From Dromiciops gliroides (Eukaryota > Chordata > Mammalia > Microbiotheria > Microbiotheriidae): a stretch of 64,000 nucleotides of DNA. Location of the stretch: positions 641,140,306-641,204,305 of the forward strand of contig NC_057863.1 of NCBI RefSeq assembly GCF_019393635.1. The letters are read 5' to 3'. Both the position numbers and the translations under genes were made by a program. Below the pieces are notes generated by a model. That model was not told the DNA's origin and made no database searches. It saw nothing but the letters and a program-made list of their open reading frames with translations. Position 1 is the first letter of the stretch. Each line of letters opens with the position of its first letter. Shown here piece after piece: positions 11,000 to 21,584 of this stretch.

Positions 11000-11300
11000 T
11001 CCTCTAGTTAGATTATATGCACCTTGAAGGTAGAGCCTATCTCAGTTTCATCTTTATATCTCCAGCTCCTAGCACAGTGCCTAGCACAAAGTGTTTAATA
11101 AATGCTAGTTGATTTATTGCTGAATTTATATTCCTATTGAAGGAGCCTTTCCTGATTCCCCCCTGCATGACTGAAGCCCTCCATCCCCAAACCACCTTGT
11201 CTTCGTTCTGCATGTACCCTGCATATGCTTATAAATGTGTATGTTATATCTCCCAATAGAATGTAAGCTTCTTGAAAGCAGGGACTATTTTTGCTTTCAT
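11000..11300 (+). repeat. L2-type LINE 3' ends
   Basis: Two blocks carry the L2 end signature: 'gattatatgcaccttgaagg...ctcctagcacagtgcctagcac...taataaatgctagttg' (about 11005-11115) and 'gaatgtaagcttcttgaaagcagggac' (about 11258-11290). Confidence 0.65.
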
Positions 11301-11312
11301 TTCATATTCTTA

Positions 11313-11795
11313 GGGCTCAGCTAGGTGGTGTAGTGATGGAGCACTGGCTCTGCAGTTGGGAGGACCTGAGTTCAAATCTCACCTCAGACACTTACTAGCA
11401 GTGTGATCCTGGGCAAGTCACTTAACCACAATTGCCTTAAAAAAACATCTGGGGTGGGGCAGCTAGGTGGGGCAGTGGATAGAGCACCGGCCCTGGATTC
11501 AGGAGGACCTGAGTTCAAATCTGGCCTCAGATAATTGACACTTACTAGCTGTGTGACCCTGGGCAAGTCACTTAACCCCAATTGCCTCACCAAAAAAAAC
11601 CCCAAACAAAACAAAACATCTGGGGCCATCTCCAGTTGTCCTGATAACATATCTTGCCACTGGACCCAGATGGCTCTGGAGGAGAGAGTGAGGCTGGTGA
11701 CTTCGCACAGCCCTCCCTCACTTAAATCCAATTTGTTGCAAGTTATGACATCTGTCATGGTACTCTTCAAGAACAAAGGACAAATAACAACTATA
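11313..11795 (+). mobile_element. Long CORE-SINE split by a younger SINE
   Basis: The 5' part (11313-11450) has head and CORE; the 3' part (about 11615-11795) has 'ccagttgtcctgat', 'tatcttgccactggacccag', 'atggctctggaggagagagtg', 'cagccctccctcactt' and 'catggtactcttcaagaacaaaggacaaataacaac'. A short SINE sits between them. Confidence 0.85.
11457..11614 (+). mobile_element. Short CORE-SINE, type A, nested
   Basis: Inserted in the long SINE above; the target ACATCTGGGG is present on both sides (about 11446-11455 and 11616-11625). Confidence 0.93.
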
Positions 11796-11825
11796 TATAG
11801 TAGGTGCTTTAAAAATGCTTGTTGA

Positions 11826-11977
11826 GGGGGCGGCTAGGTGGCGCAGTGGATAAAGCACCGGCCCTGGATACAGGAGTACCTGAGTTCAAATCCGGCCTCA
11901 GACACTTGACACTTACAAGCTGTGTGACCCATGGCAAGTCACTTAACCCCCATTGCCCCGCAAAAAAAAAAAAAAAA
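11826..11977 (+). mobile_element. Short CORE-SINE, type B
   Basis: Flanked by GCTTGTTGA at 11817-11825 and 11978-11986. Ends CCCCCATTGCCCCGC-poly(A). Confidence 0.94.
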
Positions 11978-12159
11978 GCTTGTTGATTATTCAATTGCTT
12001 GAAGGCAGTCTCTTTTGTTGTTTTTTTAAATTAATTACTTTAATTGATTAATTAATTAAATTTTTTAAAATTAATGTTCCTTCTGTTATCCCCCCATTGA
12101 GCAAATAAAAAACTGGACCCCCCAAATGAAACCTTCAATATTCCATCTACATTCTTCTG

Positions 12160-12325
12160 ATCTTTTAGATTAGCATGGCATTGCTCTCAAGCCTCTCCTT
12201 GTTCTGCCTGGCACACAGTAGGTACTAGATAAATGCTTATTGGTGATGTTGATGATGATATATCACCTCAAGTGACTTGTACACTGTGGACAATTAATAA
12301 ATACTCGTTGAGTTGAATGGAAATG
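12160..12325 (+). repeat. L2-type LINE 3' end
   Basis: 'ttctgcctggcacacagtag' and 'gtactagataaatgcttattgg', then a second weak copy 'aattaataaatactcgttgagttgaatgg', match the L2 end. Confidence 0.55.
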
Positions 12326-12359
12326 AGAGGAACTGAATTGTGTTGGCAGAGGCCAGAAT

Positions 12360-12620
12360 CCAGGGGCCCTTGGGTCTTGGGCTTAAGAACTTGCTTTAGT
12401 CCCCTCGAAGGTCACAGACTGTTTGTAATACAGTTCTCTGACCTCCTCATCCATCTGCATTCCCCATGACTCATCAGCAGAGGGAAAAGTCTGTCCCAGG
12501 CCCTGATCGTGGCCAGTCATGCCCATTGGCAGGTGTTGGGTGGTGCCTCAGGTAGGCACTGCCTTACTCAGAGAAGCTGAGGGGCTCTTCTCCCCACTTT
12601 CCCCCACTTGGGCCAGCCAA
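12360..12620 (+). repeat. Diverged local duplicate, copy 1
   Basis: Shares an ordered series of short blocks with 14402-14640: 'gggcccttgg', 'cttgctttagtccc', 'cagttctctg.cctcctcatcc.tctgcattcccca', 'ggcagg...ctgcctta' and 'ctcttctccccac'. Either an old tandem-type segmental duplication or two copies of an unrecognised old repeat; no protein-like conservation is obvious. Confidence 0.5.
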
Positions 12621-12889
12621 AACACATGTCACACATATTCCACTACTGTGGCCATCCAACACTGGGGACTGGGTCTGGAGAGCCCTGCCTGGCCTGGCTG
12701 GACAAAGGCCTCCCCCTGCCTGGCATTTGGCTTCCTGAGTGCTCTGGCCAGTGTATTTGGGCCTGAGAGGTCACTCAAAGAGGGAAGTCAACATTCCAAA
12801 CAGGGCCCCAGCTCTGAGGACCAATGCCCAGAAGGGCCCGTCCTGCTTCTTAATCTGGGCAGCCTCCAATCCCTAGACACAGACTCAGA

Positions 12890-13310
12890 AGGGATCTCAG
12901 CAGCCAGGCTAGAACAGGAAGCCCACAGCAGTATGGGGGATAGATGGCAATGCAGCCTCTGCTTAAAGCCCACCGGTGAGGAGGAGCTTACTCCCTCCCA
13001 AGGTAACCTGGTCCGCTTTCAGACCATCTTCATCAGGAAGTTTTCCATGAGATCAAACTAAATGGCCTCTTTGTAAATTCCCCCTGCTTCTGTCCTGGTC
13101 CTTGGCTCCTCTGGGGTCCAGCAGATCAATCCTTCCTCTACCTGACAGCCATTCAAATACCTGAGGACAGCCGTGCCATCCCACTCCCTTCACAACCACA
13201 TCCTTCTCTTCCCAGGGTTACCCATCCCCAGCTCTCAAGGCCTCTGCCCAGGACAGTCTTGAAAAAACCTCTGAAGTGCTTCAACCCAGAAAACCCTTCC
13301 TTAAAACCTG
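12890..13310. repeat. CR1/L3-type LINE 3' end
   Basis: The ordered phrases 'gcctctgcttaaagccca', 'gaggagcttactccctccca', 'caggaagttttccatgagat', 'ctgtcctggtccttggctcc', 'ctgacagccattcaaatacc' and 'acagccgtgccatcccactc' match the pattern of old mammalian CR1/L3 3' ends. Sense strand not decided. Confidence 0.6.
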
Positions 13311-13679
13311 TTTGATTCTTTCTGGGGCCAAACCACCAGAGCCCTGGAGTCATGGGTCGGGATACTTGTAGAACTGGGGAGTCCCACGTTCCCTGGACAC
13401 CAACCAGTGTGGCTGTGAGCCCAGGTGCTGTGGAACAGACCTGGGGCAGCTGGAGGTAACTTTGCCCCAAGCTGATGGATATAGGATCCAGCTGGGGGAT
13501 CCTTTGAGCAGGAAGGAAATAAAAAGGTTTCCAGGACTTTGGCAGGGAAGCCCTAGGGACCCCAGGGAACCTCTTAGCCTTCTGCTTCTCATTTCCTCCA
13601 CTGAGGTTTCTGCCTGATTAACATCTCTCCTCTTTACTGTCTTGTGGACTGTCTTCTACCTGGGGCTTGTTGGGTGGGA
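13311..13679. other. Unique intergenic stretch
   Basis: No gene, RNA or clear repeat seen. A 34-base reverse SINE scrap ('tgctttatccactgagccac' to 'tgcccc') follows at 13681-13713. Confidence 0.4.
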
Positions 13680-13849
13680 GTGGTGCTTTATCCACTGAGC
13701 CACCTAGCTGCCCCTGGGTGTTTTTATTAAAGCAGTTGTTTATCTTAACCCTCAGGCTCTGAGTGATTCAAAGAACCAGATGTGTCTGGGGAGGAATCCC
13801 AGAATACCAAAGCAATGGCAGGTTCACCCAACCCTGCATCAAGCTGTGA

Positions 13850-14048
13850 AAAAGACTGGAGTTTGATGTCAAAGGGCCTGGGTTCAAATCTCAATTTAGT
13901 CCCTTGGTATCTGTGTGACCTTTTGGCAAAACTAATAACTAATATGGTAACGTTTTACATAATTGCACATGTTTAACCCACATCTGAGTGTTTACTGCCT
14001 CAGGGAGAGGAATAAAATTTGGAACTCAAAACTATAAATAAAATATTT
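13850..14048 (+). mobile_element. MIR-like fragment then L1 3' end
   Basis: About 13855-13925 is MIR-like ('gggttcaaatctcaatttag', 'tatctgtgtgacctt'). About 13926-14048 is the last ~120 bases of a marsupial L1 ('aactaatatggtaacg', 'cataattgcacatg', 'actgcctcagggagagg', 'ttggaactcaaaact'). Confidence 0.7.
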
Positions 14049-14205
14049 ATGGGGCAGCTGGGTGGCACAGTGGATAGAGCACTGGCCCTGGAGTCAGGAG
14101 GACCTGAGTTCAAATCCAGCCTCAGACACTTGACACTTATTAGCTGTGTGACCCTGGAGCAAGTCACTTAACCCCAATTGCCTCACCAAACAAACAAACA
14201 AACAA
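14049..14205 (+). mobile_element. Short CORE-SINE, type A
   Basis: Full-length copy with a CAAA-repeat tail running into a short (TA)n stretch. It sits at the 3' end of the preceding L1. Confidence 0.92.
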
Positions 14206-14401
14206 AAAAATATATATATATATAAATAGGGGAGATCTGTATGACCTTAGTAGGGACAAGACAACCCAGAATTCCTGAGCTTCAGGCACTGACCCCATCA
14301 TGGTGTGGGGGACTGGGGGGGGAAGAAGGGGAGCATAGGGATTTTTTGAATATTTTTGCTTTGGTCTTATATTTTTTTGAGCTTAGTACAGTGCCTGGCA
14401 A

Positions 14402-14640
14402 AAAGTGGGCCCTTGGGCCTTGGATGCTAGACCTAGGAACCTGCTTTATGCCCTCCAGAAGTTACATACAGTTTCTAACTTGCAGTTCTCTGCCCTCCTC
14501 ACCCTTCTGCATTCCCCACGATTTGGTCGGCAGAAGGAAAGATTTGTCCTAGGGACAAAGATGCAAATTATCCAGGGCCCTGTGTTGCTGGTAGGAACTG
14601 CCTACTTGGGGTAGATGAAGCGCCCCACTCTCCTCCATTC
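14402..14640 (+). repeat. Diverged local duplicate, copy 2
   Basis: Partner of 12360-12620, same order and orientation, about 2 kb away; clearest in 'cagttctctgccctcctcac' and 'cttctgcattccccacga'. The bases just before it ('agtacagtgcctggcaaaaa') look like an L2 end, as before copy 1. Confidence 0.5.
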
Positions 14641-14722
14641 AGGCCTGACAGAATGGTATTGGTGCTACCAGAGAGAGAACCAGATCTAAATTCAGGGGCC
14701 TGGGTTCAAATATCCTTTCTTG

Positions 14723-14965
14723 CTATTTTTCAATCATTTCAGTCCTTTCAGACTCTTTGTGATCCCATTTAGGGTTTTCTTGGCAAAGATATTGGGATGG
14801 TTTGCCCTCTCCTTCTCCAGCTTATTTTACAGATGCGGAAACTGAGGCAAACAGGGGTAAGTGACTTGCCTAGGGTCACTGAGCTAGTAAACATCTGAGG
14901 CTAGCTTTGAACTTAGTTCTTCCTGACTCTAGGGCCAGCACCCTATCCACTGCCCCAACTGGCTG
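14723..14965 (-). mobile_element. Long CORE-SINE with RTE-like tail, minus strand
   Basis: Reverse copy: tail blocks 'tttcagactctttgtgatcccatt', 'gggttttcttggcaaagata', 'ttttacagatgcggaaactgaggc', then the CORE and head ending 'ccctatccactgccccaactggctg'. Moderately diverged. Confidence 0.8.
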
Positions 14966-15175
14966 TGTCATCTGAGACAAGACATTTGAATTCGCTGGAC
15001 CTCAGTGTCTTTTTCCACAAAATGATGGGACCTTGCTCTAACACTACAATACCATCCGTGACCCAGGACAAGTCATTAGCTTGCCTGGGCTTTTACTTCC
15101 TCCTCTGTAAATGGTGTACTAAGCAGACAGTCCCTCGTAATGTGACACAGGGGTCAACCTGTGCCCTTGATGTGC

Positions 15176-15198
15176 GGGGGGGGGGGGGGGGGGGGGGT
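15176..15198 (+). repeat. Long poly-G tract
   Basis: About 22 uninterrupted G, unusual in length and prone to G-quadruplex formation and to sequencing length error. Confidence 0.85.
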
Positions 15199-15285
15199 GT
15201 CTCTGGAGGTGACTCCAGCAGTAACACAAAAAGCTATACCTGTGGCAGACCTGCTTTCTGTAGGCCCATAGAAATACATAGGCAA

Positions 15286-15446
15286 GGGGCAGCTAGGTGG
15301 CGCAGTGGATAGAGCACTGGCCCTGGAATCAGGAGTACCTGAGTTCAAATCCGGCCTCAGACACTTAACATTTACTAGCTGTATGACCCTGGGCAAGTCA
15401 CTTAACCCCAACTGCCTCACTAAAAAAAAAAAAAAAAAAAAAAAAA
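15286..15446 (+). mobile_element. Short CORE-SINE, type A
   Basis: Perfect duplication GAAATACATAGGCAA on both sides (15271-15285, 15447-15461) and a 26-base A tail mark a recent insertion. Confidence 0.97.
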
Positions 15447-15859
15447 GAAATACATAGGCAAAACCTGGCCATGAACTAGCAAGGGAGTGGGGGTGCCATT
15501 CATATTTTGAACACCAGGTGGCGTCCTTCTCCAGCCATCATCCCAATGGTCCCATCTGAACCCTTTTGCAGTGAAGGCAAAAGCTTCCCTTTATTATTTG
15601 TGCAAACATCCCAACACAGCTTCACTCACCCCGGAGTTCTCTATGAGTCTAGGAAATAACACCAAATTATTGCTCAGGATTATTAAAATAGAGAAATGCA
15701 TAGGTCCACAGCCCTCATGCCCCCCTATCTGGGAAAAGTCTTAGTTCAATTTCAAACACCTGGGTTGATAATTACAGTAGACAATCATCTTTTCAGGAGC
15801 TACAGGGTTTATTCAACATAATTAAGATTGCAAAAAGACTGTCAAGCACTCCAGCTCTC

Positions 15860-16075
15860 AGGCCACTAGGTGGCAATGCATACAAACTCCCTAGACCTGA
15901 AGTCAAGAAGACCTGAATTCAAATCCTGCTTTAGACACTGATTAGCTGGATAATCCAAGTTGCTTAAACCCTCTGGGCATCAGTTTTGTCTTCTGTAAAT
16001 GAGGATATCTTCCACGTGCCTACCTTCCATGGTTGTTATGAGGATCAAATGAGATACTATTTCTATAAAGAGGAA
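15860..16075 (+). repeat. MIR element
   Basis: A long MIR copy: 'agacctgaattcaaatcctg', 'cttaaaccctctgggcatca', 'gttttgtcttctgtaaatgagg' and 'ggttgttatgaggatcaaat'. The CORE is diverged, as expected of an old element. Confidence 0.75.
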
Positions 16076-16750
16076 GAGGATTGTCTTCTTAGGAATAGTT
16101 GAGGTTTTCAGAAGCCACTCTGGATGCCCCCCCCCACAGTCTACACTGGGGCTTCCACATGCTCGTCCCCAGTTGGCTGCTCAGAGCTTCTCTGTGACCC
16201 AAATCTCTTGCCATTGTGGCTGCGCAGAGCACAGAGAGGAATACAGGTCCCAGTGGCTGCTTGGTGAGCCAAAAGCCCTTGGCAAAACCACCACAGCTTT
16301 GGCGAGGCGATGCTAGCCGCCAAATGGTACCAATTCCCAGTGCCTATTGCTTCCAGCCTACATGGAAGTCAGCCACCCTGGCAGCAGGCTAGAATGCACT
16401 TTGTTTTGTTTGGTGAGGGTGGCAAGCCTAAATTTGCCAGGAGGGGAAACAGAAGAAGATAAGGTCCAGTCTGATATGCCCACATTACAATTCATCACCG
16501 CTAGGGCCACTGTGACCTCAAGCTCCCTGGCTGACACTTGGGGAAGTGAAAAGGACAGACTTCTACAGGAAGGGAGGGACAAGGACCCTCAGTCCCTCAC
16601 TCAGGATTCACTCTTTATGAATCATCATCGTTTTCCCCTAGACTCAGGGGAAAAGTAGAATAGAGAGCAAGGCACCGGCGCAGGTAACAGGCAGGTTCTG
16701 GAGGGAGCCTCGGTACCTTTTCAGAGCCAAGATTAGCCAGGCAGATTCCC
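16076..16750. other. Unique intergenic stretch
   Basis: Moderately GC-rich with no recognisable gene, RNA or repeat. Open frames on both strands up to about 100 codons have no family signature. Confidence 0.4.
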
Positions 16751-16754
16751 AAAT

Positions 16755-16930
16755 TACATCTGTAGGAGACACTACGTGGTGTAGTGGACAGACAGCTGGC
16801 CATGGAGTAAGGAATCAATCAATGAGTAACCACACACTGGGAAGATCTGAATTCAAGCCCTGCCTCTCATAGCTCTTGGCAAGGCAACCCTGGCAAAGTC
16901 ACCTGTTTAATTTATCAGTGTCCTAAGACA
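16755..16930 (+). repeat. MIR-like fragment
   Basis: 'ctacgtggtgtagtggacag' start, 'gatctgaattcaagccctgcc' middle and a weak 'tggcaaagtcac' CORE remnant. Confidence 0.5.
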
Positions 16931-17474
16931 GAACAGGTGCTGGCCTACAACTATAAAGGGAGTCTCCTTCCCAGAAGCTCACTGGGCTGATGAAATCACA
17001 GGTTCCATTTTTTGAAAAATAGCTTCAGCAGATCCCAGACTCACCATATGTGGCCTCAGCTCCATCACCACATGTAATGTGATGCCCCTGGGAGCCAGGC
17101 CAGTTGAACAGAACTGGGGGAGGCAGGGGGTTCAAAACCAGAATTGCCCGTGGTGAGAAGTCCAGGGACTGCAGGAGAGCCTTCCCATTAGCTGGTAAGG
17201 AATCGAATAAGAACCAGTTCTCTCAGGAGTACCTACCAAAGGCAGAAGGGTCTCTCCTGGATTTTATAGTAGCATCCAGATTCTCTGGCCCGGACACTTG
17301 ATCCAGAGAATTCTCAGCAGACCCTTCCTCAGGTCTCTATCCCTCCTGAGAGCAGCAGGCCATCAGCACAGCAGACTCCAATTAACACATGAAGCTCAGC
17401 CAGGTCCTCTCTGTGTGCCTGATGACAATATGTCTGAGCCCGGCTAAAAGGTGTGGGAAGGAAAGAAAAAAGGA
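16931..17474. other. Unique intergenic stretch
   Basis: Nothing recognised. Confidence 0.4.
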
Positions 17475-17690
17475 CATGAGAATTTTTTAATAATTGGTTT
17501 TTTTCTTTTAAATGGTATTTTTTCCAATTACATGTAAAGATAATTTTTAATATTCATTTTTATATAAAATGTTAAGCTCCCAATTTCTACCCTCCCTCCT
17601 TCCCTTCTCCCTTTCCCGCCACTTGGTAAGCAATTTGATAGAGGTTCTATATGTGCAATCATGCAAAACATATATCCATGGAAATGACAA
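17475..17690 (-). mobile_element. L1 3' end, minus strand
   Basis: In reverse it reads 'tatgttttgcatgattgcac', an AG-rich block, 'taatattaaaaattatctttacatgtaattgg', the end of a marsupial L1 3' UTR. Confidence 0.75.
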
Positions 17691-17694
17691 TTTA

Positions 17695-17915
17695 TTGTAC
17701 TATGCCTTATGTTAAGCACTTTACAAATATCACCTCATTTTTTCCCCTCACAACAACTCAGGAGGCAGGTGGTTATTATTATCCCAATTTTACAGATGAG
17801 GAAACTGAGGCAGACAAAAGTCAAATATCTTGCCTAGGGTCACACAGCTAATAAGTATCTGAGGCCAGATTTGAACTCAGGTCTTCTTGAATCCAGGCCC
17901 ATGGCTCCATCCACT
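17695..17915 (-). repeat. MIR-type element, minus strand
   Basis: 'gttaagcactttacaaatatcacctcattt', 'ttttacagatgaggaaactgaggc', 'cttgcctagggtcacacagctaa' and 'gatttgaactcagg' in reverse order of a MIR-like SINE. Confidence 0.7.
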
Positions 17916-17938
17916 CCTTCAAAAATAGCCTACATGTG

Positions 17939-18085
17939 GGGGCAGCTAGATGGCGCAGTGGTAAAGCACCAGCCATGGATTCAGGAGTACCTGAGTTCAA
18001 ATCCGGCCTCAGACACTTGACACTTACTAGCTGTGTGACCCTGGGCAAGTCACTTAACCCTCATTGCCCTGCAAAAAAAAAATAT
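17939..18085 (+). mobile_element. Short CORE-SINE, type B
   Basis: Flanked by ATAGCCTACATGTG at 17925-17938 and 18086-18099. Confidence 0.95.
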
Positions 18086-18423
18086 ATAGCCTACATGTGC
18101 TTAGTTATAACACATAAAATGTATTAGTCTAGATATCACATCTGTACCCTGAGCTGTAATGGGCATGTGCATGACAATAACATACTTGAGAGAGACAGTG
18201 TAGAGCTAGTGCAGCAGTAGTTGCTGGGAGCATTAGGAAAGGCCCCCATCAGTGACGGCTCATGAAAGAAGCCATGTGTGAGCTAGAATATCCCACCAAT
18301 TAGCCTCAGGATAATACCTATGAACCTGGCTGCTTCATGCATGAATCTCCACTTTGACACACAAGAGCCTTGTTATAACATCTTTGGGGAGCTGGATCTT
18401 ACCACAAAATACAGTGAAGCCTG

Positions 18424-18577
18424 GGGCAGCTAGGTGGCACAGTGGATAGAGCACTGGCCCTGGAGTCAGGAGGACCTGAGTTCAAATCCGATCTCAGACA
18501 CTTAACACTTACTAGCTGTGTGACCCTGGGCAAGTCACTTAACCCCAATTGCCTCACCCCCCCCCAAAAAAAAAGAA
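18424..18577 (+). mobile_element. Short CORE-SINE, type A
   Basis: Flanked by the 19-bp duplication AAAATACAGTGAAGCCTGG (18407-18425 and 18578-18596; the last two bases may belong to the SINE head). Confidence 0.95.
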
Positions 18578-18599
18578 AAAATACAGTGAAGCCTGGTTA

Positions 18600-19234
18600 C
18601 AACTTGATTTAGTCCAGTGGCAACATGTGTGAGCCTAAGTAGCCTATGTATAATACAGGCAACCTTAGCGATGGCATGTGTGAGCTTGATGGTAGTGAGC
18701 ATGACCCAGGAAACAGCATATATGAGCCCAGCCAGAACTTGGCTGTCCTCTAAGACAATTTCCAACCTCAGAGGAACAAGATAGCCCTCACCTGTACCTC
18801 CACTTGGCTCTTCCCCATAGACCTTCGGGGCCTCAGGGCAACCTTTTGAAATCACCCTCTTCGTGCTCAAATACTTTTGTTCCAAATGTTTAGTGGCTTC
18901 CCTTTACCTAGAGAGCAATTGCCAAACTCATGTAAAACTTGTATAACTAGGCATGGAATGAATATATCATTTTGGTTCCTGTCTATGCTGGTCAGATGAT
19001 GGAGACTTACAGCACCCCACCCCACATACTCCAAACCAGCACCCTTCCACATGCATAAATACACATGCTCACACTTCTGGAATAGATTGCCTATCAACAA
19101 AACAAATAAATAAGCATTTATTAAGCACTTGCTGTGTACCATGTATTATAGTAAAGCCCTAGGAGTCAAAGGAAAAGTTCACTTGTACATATAAAAGGTG
19201 TCCCCAGATGTCCCCAAAGTCATAGTGAAGCTTT
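18600..19234. other. Intergenic stretch, little recognised
   Basis: No gene. 19085-19185 carries an 'aataagcatttattaagcac' motif of an old repeat also seen near 24415, 28320, 29190, 30085, 36205, 37120 and 52740, whose family I could not determine. Confidence 0.4.
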
Positions 19235-19266
19235 AAGAGTCTCAGAGAGCAGGAGTACCTGAGTTC

Positions 19267-19630
19267 TGTTAAGGGTTAAAATTCTAGCTAAACTGTCTAA
19301 AATATCTAATGAGTGGTCGCCAATCAATTACAAGCTTTAGCAAGAGTTAGACTTTTAAGCATTTATTAAGGAGAATAAGAATTTGGTAAAGAGAGAGAGA
19401 AAGGCCTAGATTCCTATCTATTAAAGGGAGAGCACATTTCTAGCTCCGCTCTCCACCAGAGTCCAAAGGAAAGAGAGAGCCCCAGTCTCCTCCCTCCTCC
19501 TCCCACCAGTCCGCGTCACCTCCTGATACCAAAGAAAAGACTCCTGGTCTTGCCCTCAAAGACCTTTGCTTCATGGGCAGAACTCCTCTACAGTAAGTAT
19601 CCAGCAGGTGGCGTTATTCCAATCGTTACA
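19267..19630 (-). repeat. 3' LTR of the endogenous retrovirus
   Basis: 364 bp, reading TGTAACGATTGG... to ...TTAACA on the minus strand. Holds the CTCF-core-like word CCAGCAGGTGGCG at 19601-19613 on the + strand. Confidence 0.95.
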
Positions 19631-21584
19631 GTCCCCCCTGTTGTTCCTCAAGAAACAAAATGTTTCCTTGACGGAACAGTAAAAAGAATATAATAACTAT
19701 TGCTAACTAATAATATGTGAACAACAATATAGAAAAGGAAGAGAGGAAAGTTTTGTCCAGAGGGGCGATTTTTTTTTTGTCCTCATGAACCGACGCTTTG
19801 ACATTAGTCTTGCAAAGGGAGGGCCTCTGCAGAGAATACATGTTACAGATGGTGTATATTATAACAGAAAGAGAAAAAACAACAACAAATCAAAACTGTT
19901 CATTTAAAGTCTCTGAAAGTCTTTTCTCAGATGTCCTCTAGGTGTAGTCGTGGAATGGAAGTCTTTTCAGGGGTTGATGTGTGGATACTGGTAATCAGCC
20001 AGGAAATTTCCTACAAAATTGAGCTTAACACAACTTTAAAATAGCTTTGTCAATAATCAAATCAAACAATGAAAGTTCTCAAAAACATGTCTAAGGGAAT
20101 TCAGAATCTTGGTTGTTACACATGAAACATATAATAAAACAAAAATTGAACCATTCTTTAAAATTATAATATTACTATAGTCCCCCCCTTATGGAGGGTA
20201 ATTGAGAAGACAATTGCTGCGATATTAATTATTAAAAATAATTTTTATCTTTGTTTCATCACTTTTTGCATCATCTGCCTAATTATCCTCACGCCATTAT
20301 GAGAAATTAAAAAATCTAATATAATTGGTAACAGGTGTCAAGGCCAAATTCAACACCGTATTTATCATGACACTTGAGATAATTATGGGGGTTACCATAA
20401 AAGAACAGAGAAATGATGGGATATGAGCATTCCCACATTTGAGCAATATGTACTGCCCATACAGTATGCCAGGCTTAAAATAGGTGGATGGAATATATGT
20501 CCATGCCACCGAACATATTGGAAGAAACTGAGTCAGACTTAATCAGATGCATGGGATTGAGATGTCCATGGCATCAGGCATATAGGAGGGAGCATAGAAG
20601 CCAGGTGTAGAAGTGAGATGGGTGGGATGAATACTTCCAGCCATCTGTACAATATTGTGGGGAAAAAGAGAATAAAATATTAAACCAAGAGAATCCAACC
20701 TGAACATTTGTCAAAAGCCGTTCCCTCGGCCATACCTTGACTTCATGCATGTCTCCCCTCATGTGACAGTTCAGTGTCTGCTCTTGCATGTATTCCTCTT
20801 GTGATTGGATGGCATCTTGGCCAACTGGCATCTGATAACTCAGAATAACGGCAATTAATGTCTTAAATGATAAATTCCCATAATTTAAAATCTCATATGG
20901 ATTTAAAAATTGAGGATAATAAATGATTGCAAAAATGTGAATACATCTTGACTCAGAACACAATATATAATTATGCAACAATTTCAAATAATACCCCTTT
21001 TTTTTACTTAGTATACAATTACTTTTGTGAAAAATCAGAACATATTTGAATACAAGTTAAAGCACAACACAATCTCAAAGACAACTTTTACAAATGTTCC
21101 TCTCTCTTTTTTTTTTTTGGAATATGCTTATCAAAAATAATACTTCTAGAATCAATTTACACTTGCCATGGCAAACAATTTTCCAGGGAAATGCTTTAAA
21201 GAGTTTGATCAAATAATCAGTTGAGAAAAAATAGCAAAAACAAATAACTCAGAATATGGGAGCACAATACTCCTAGAATTAACATTGTATTATGAAATCA
21301 AAACCATGTTTCAAAATTAGATAGATGAATGAATAGAAGAAAATACACGTGGAATAATAAAAGACAATGAAATTCAAACTAGGGAAATCTAAATGAATAT
21401 GAACTTAATATTAATAAGAGTATTATAAAATATAAACTTGATCACATGACTATAAAAAGCTTTTACAAATATTCTCCTTGTTTTAAAAACTAAGTATAAA
21501 ACACAATCTCAAAATCATGAAAATCTCTATGAAAATAAACCCATACCATTAATTTCAAAATGTATATGTGATAGCATAGAAATC

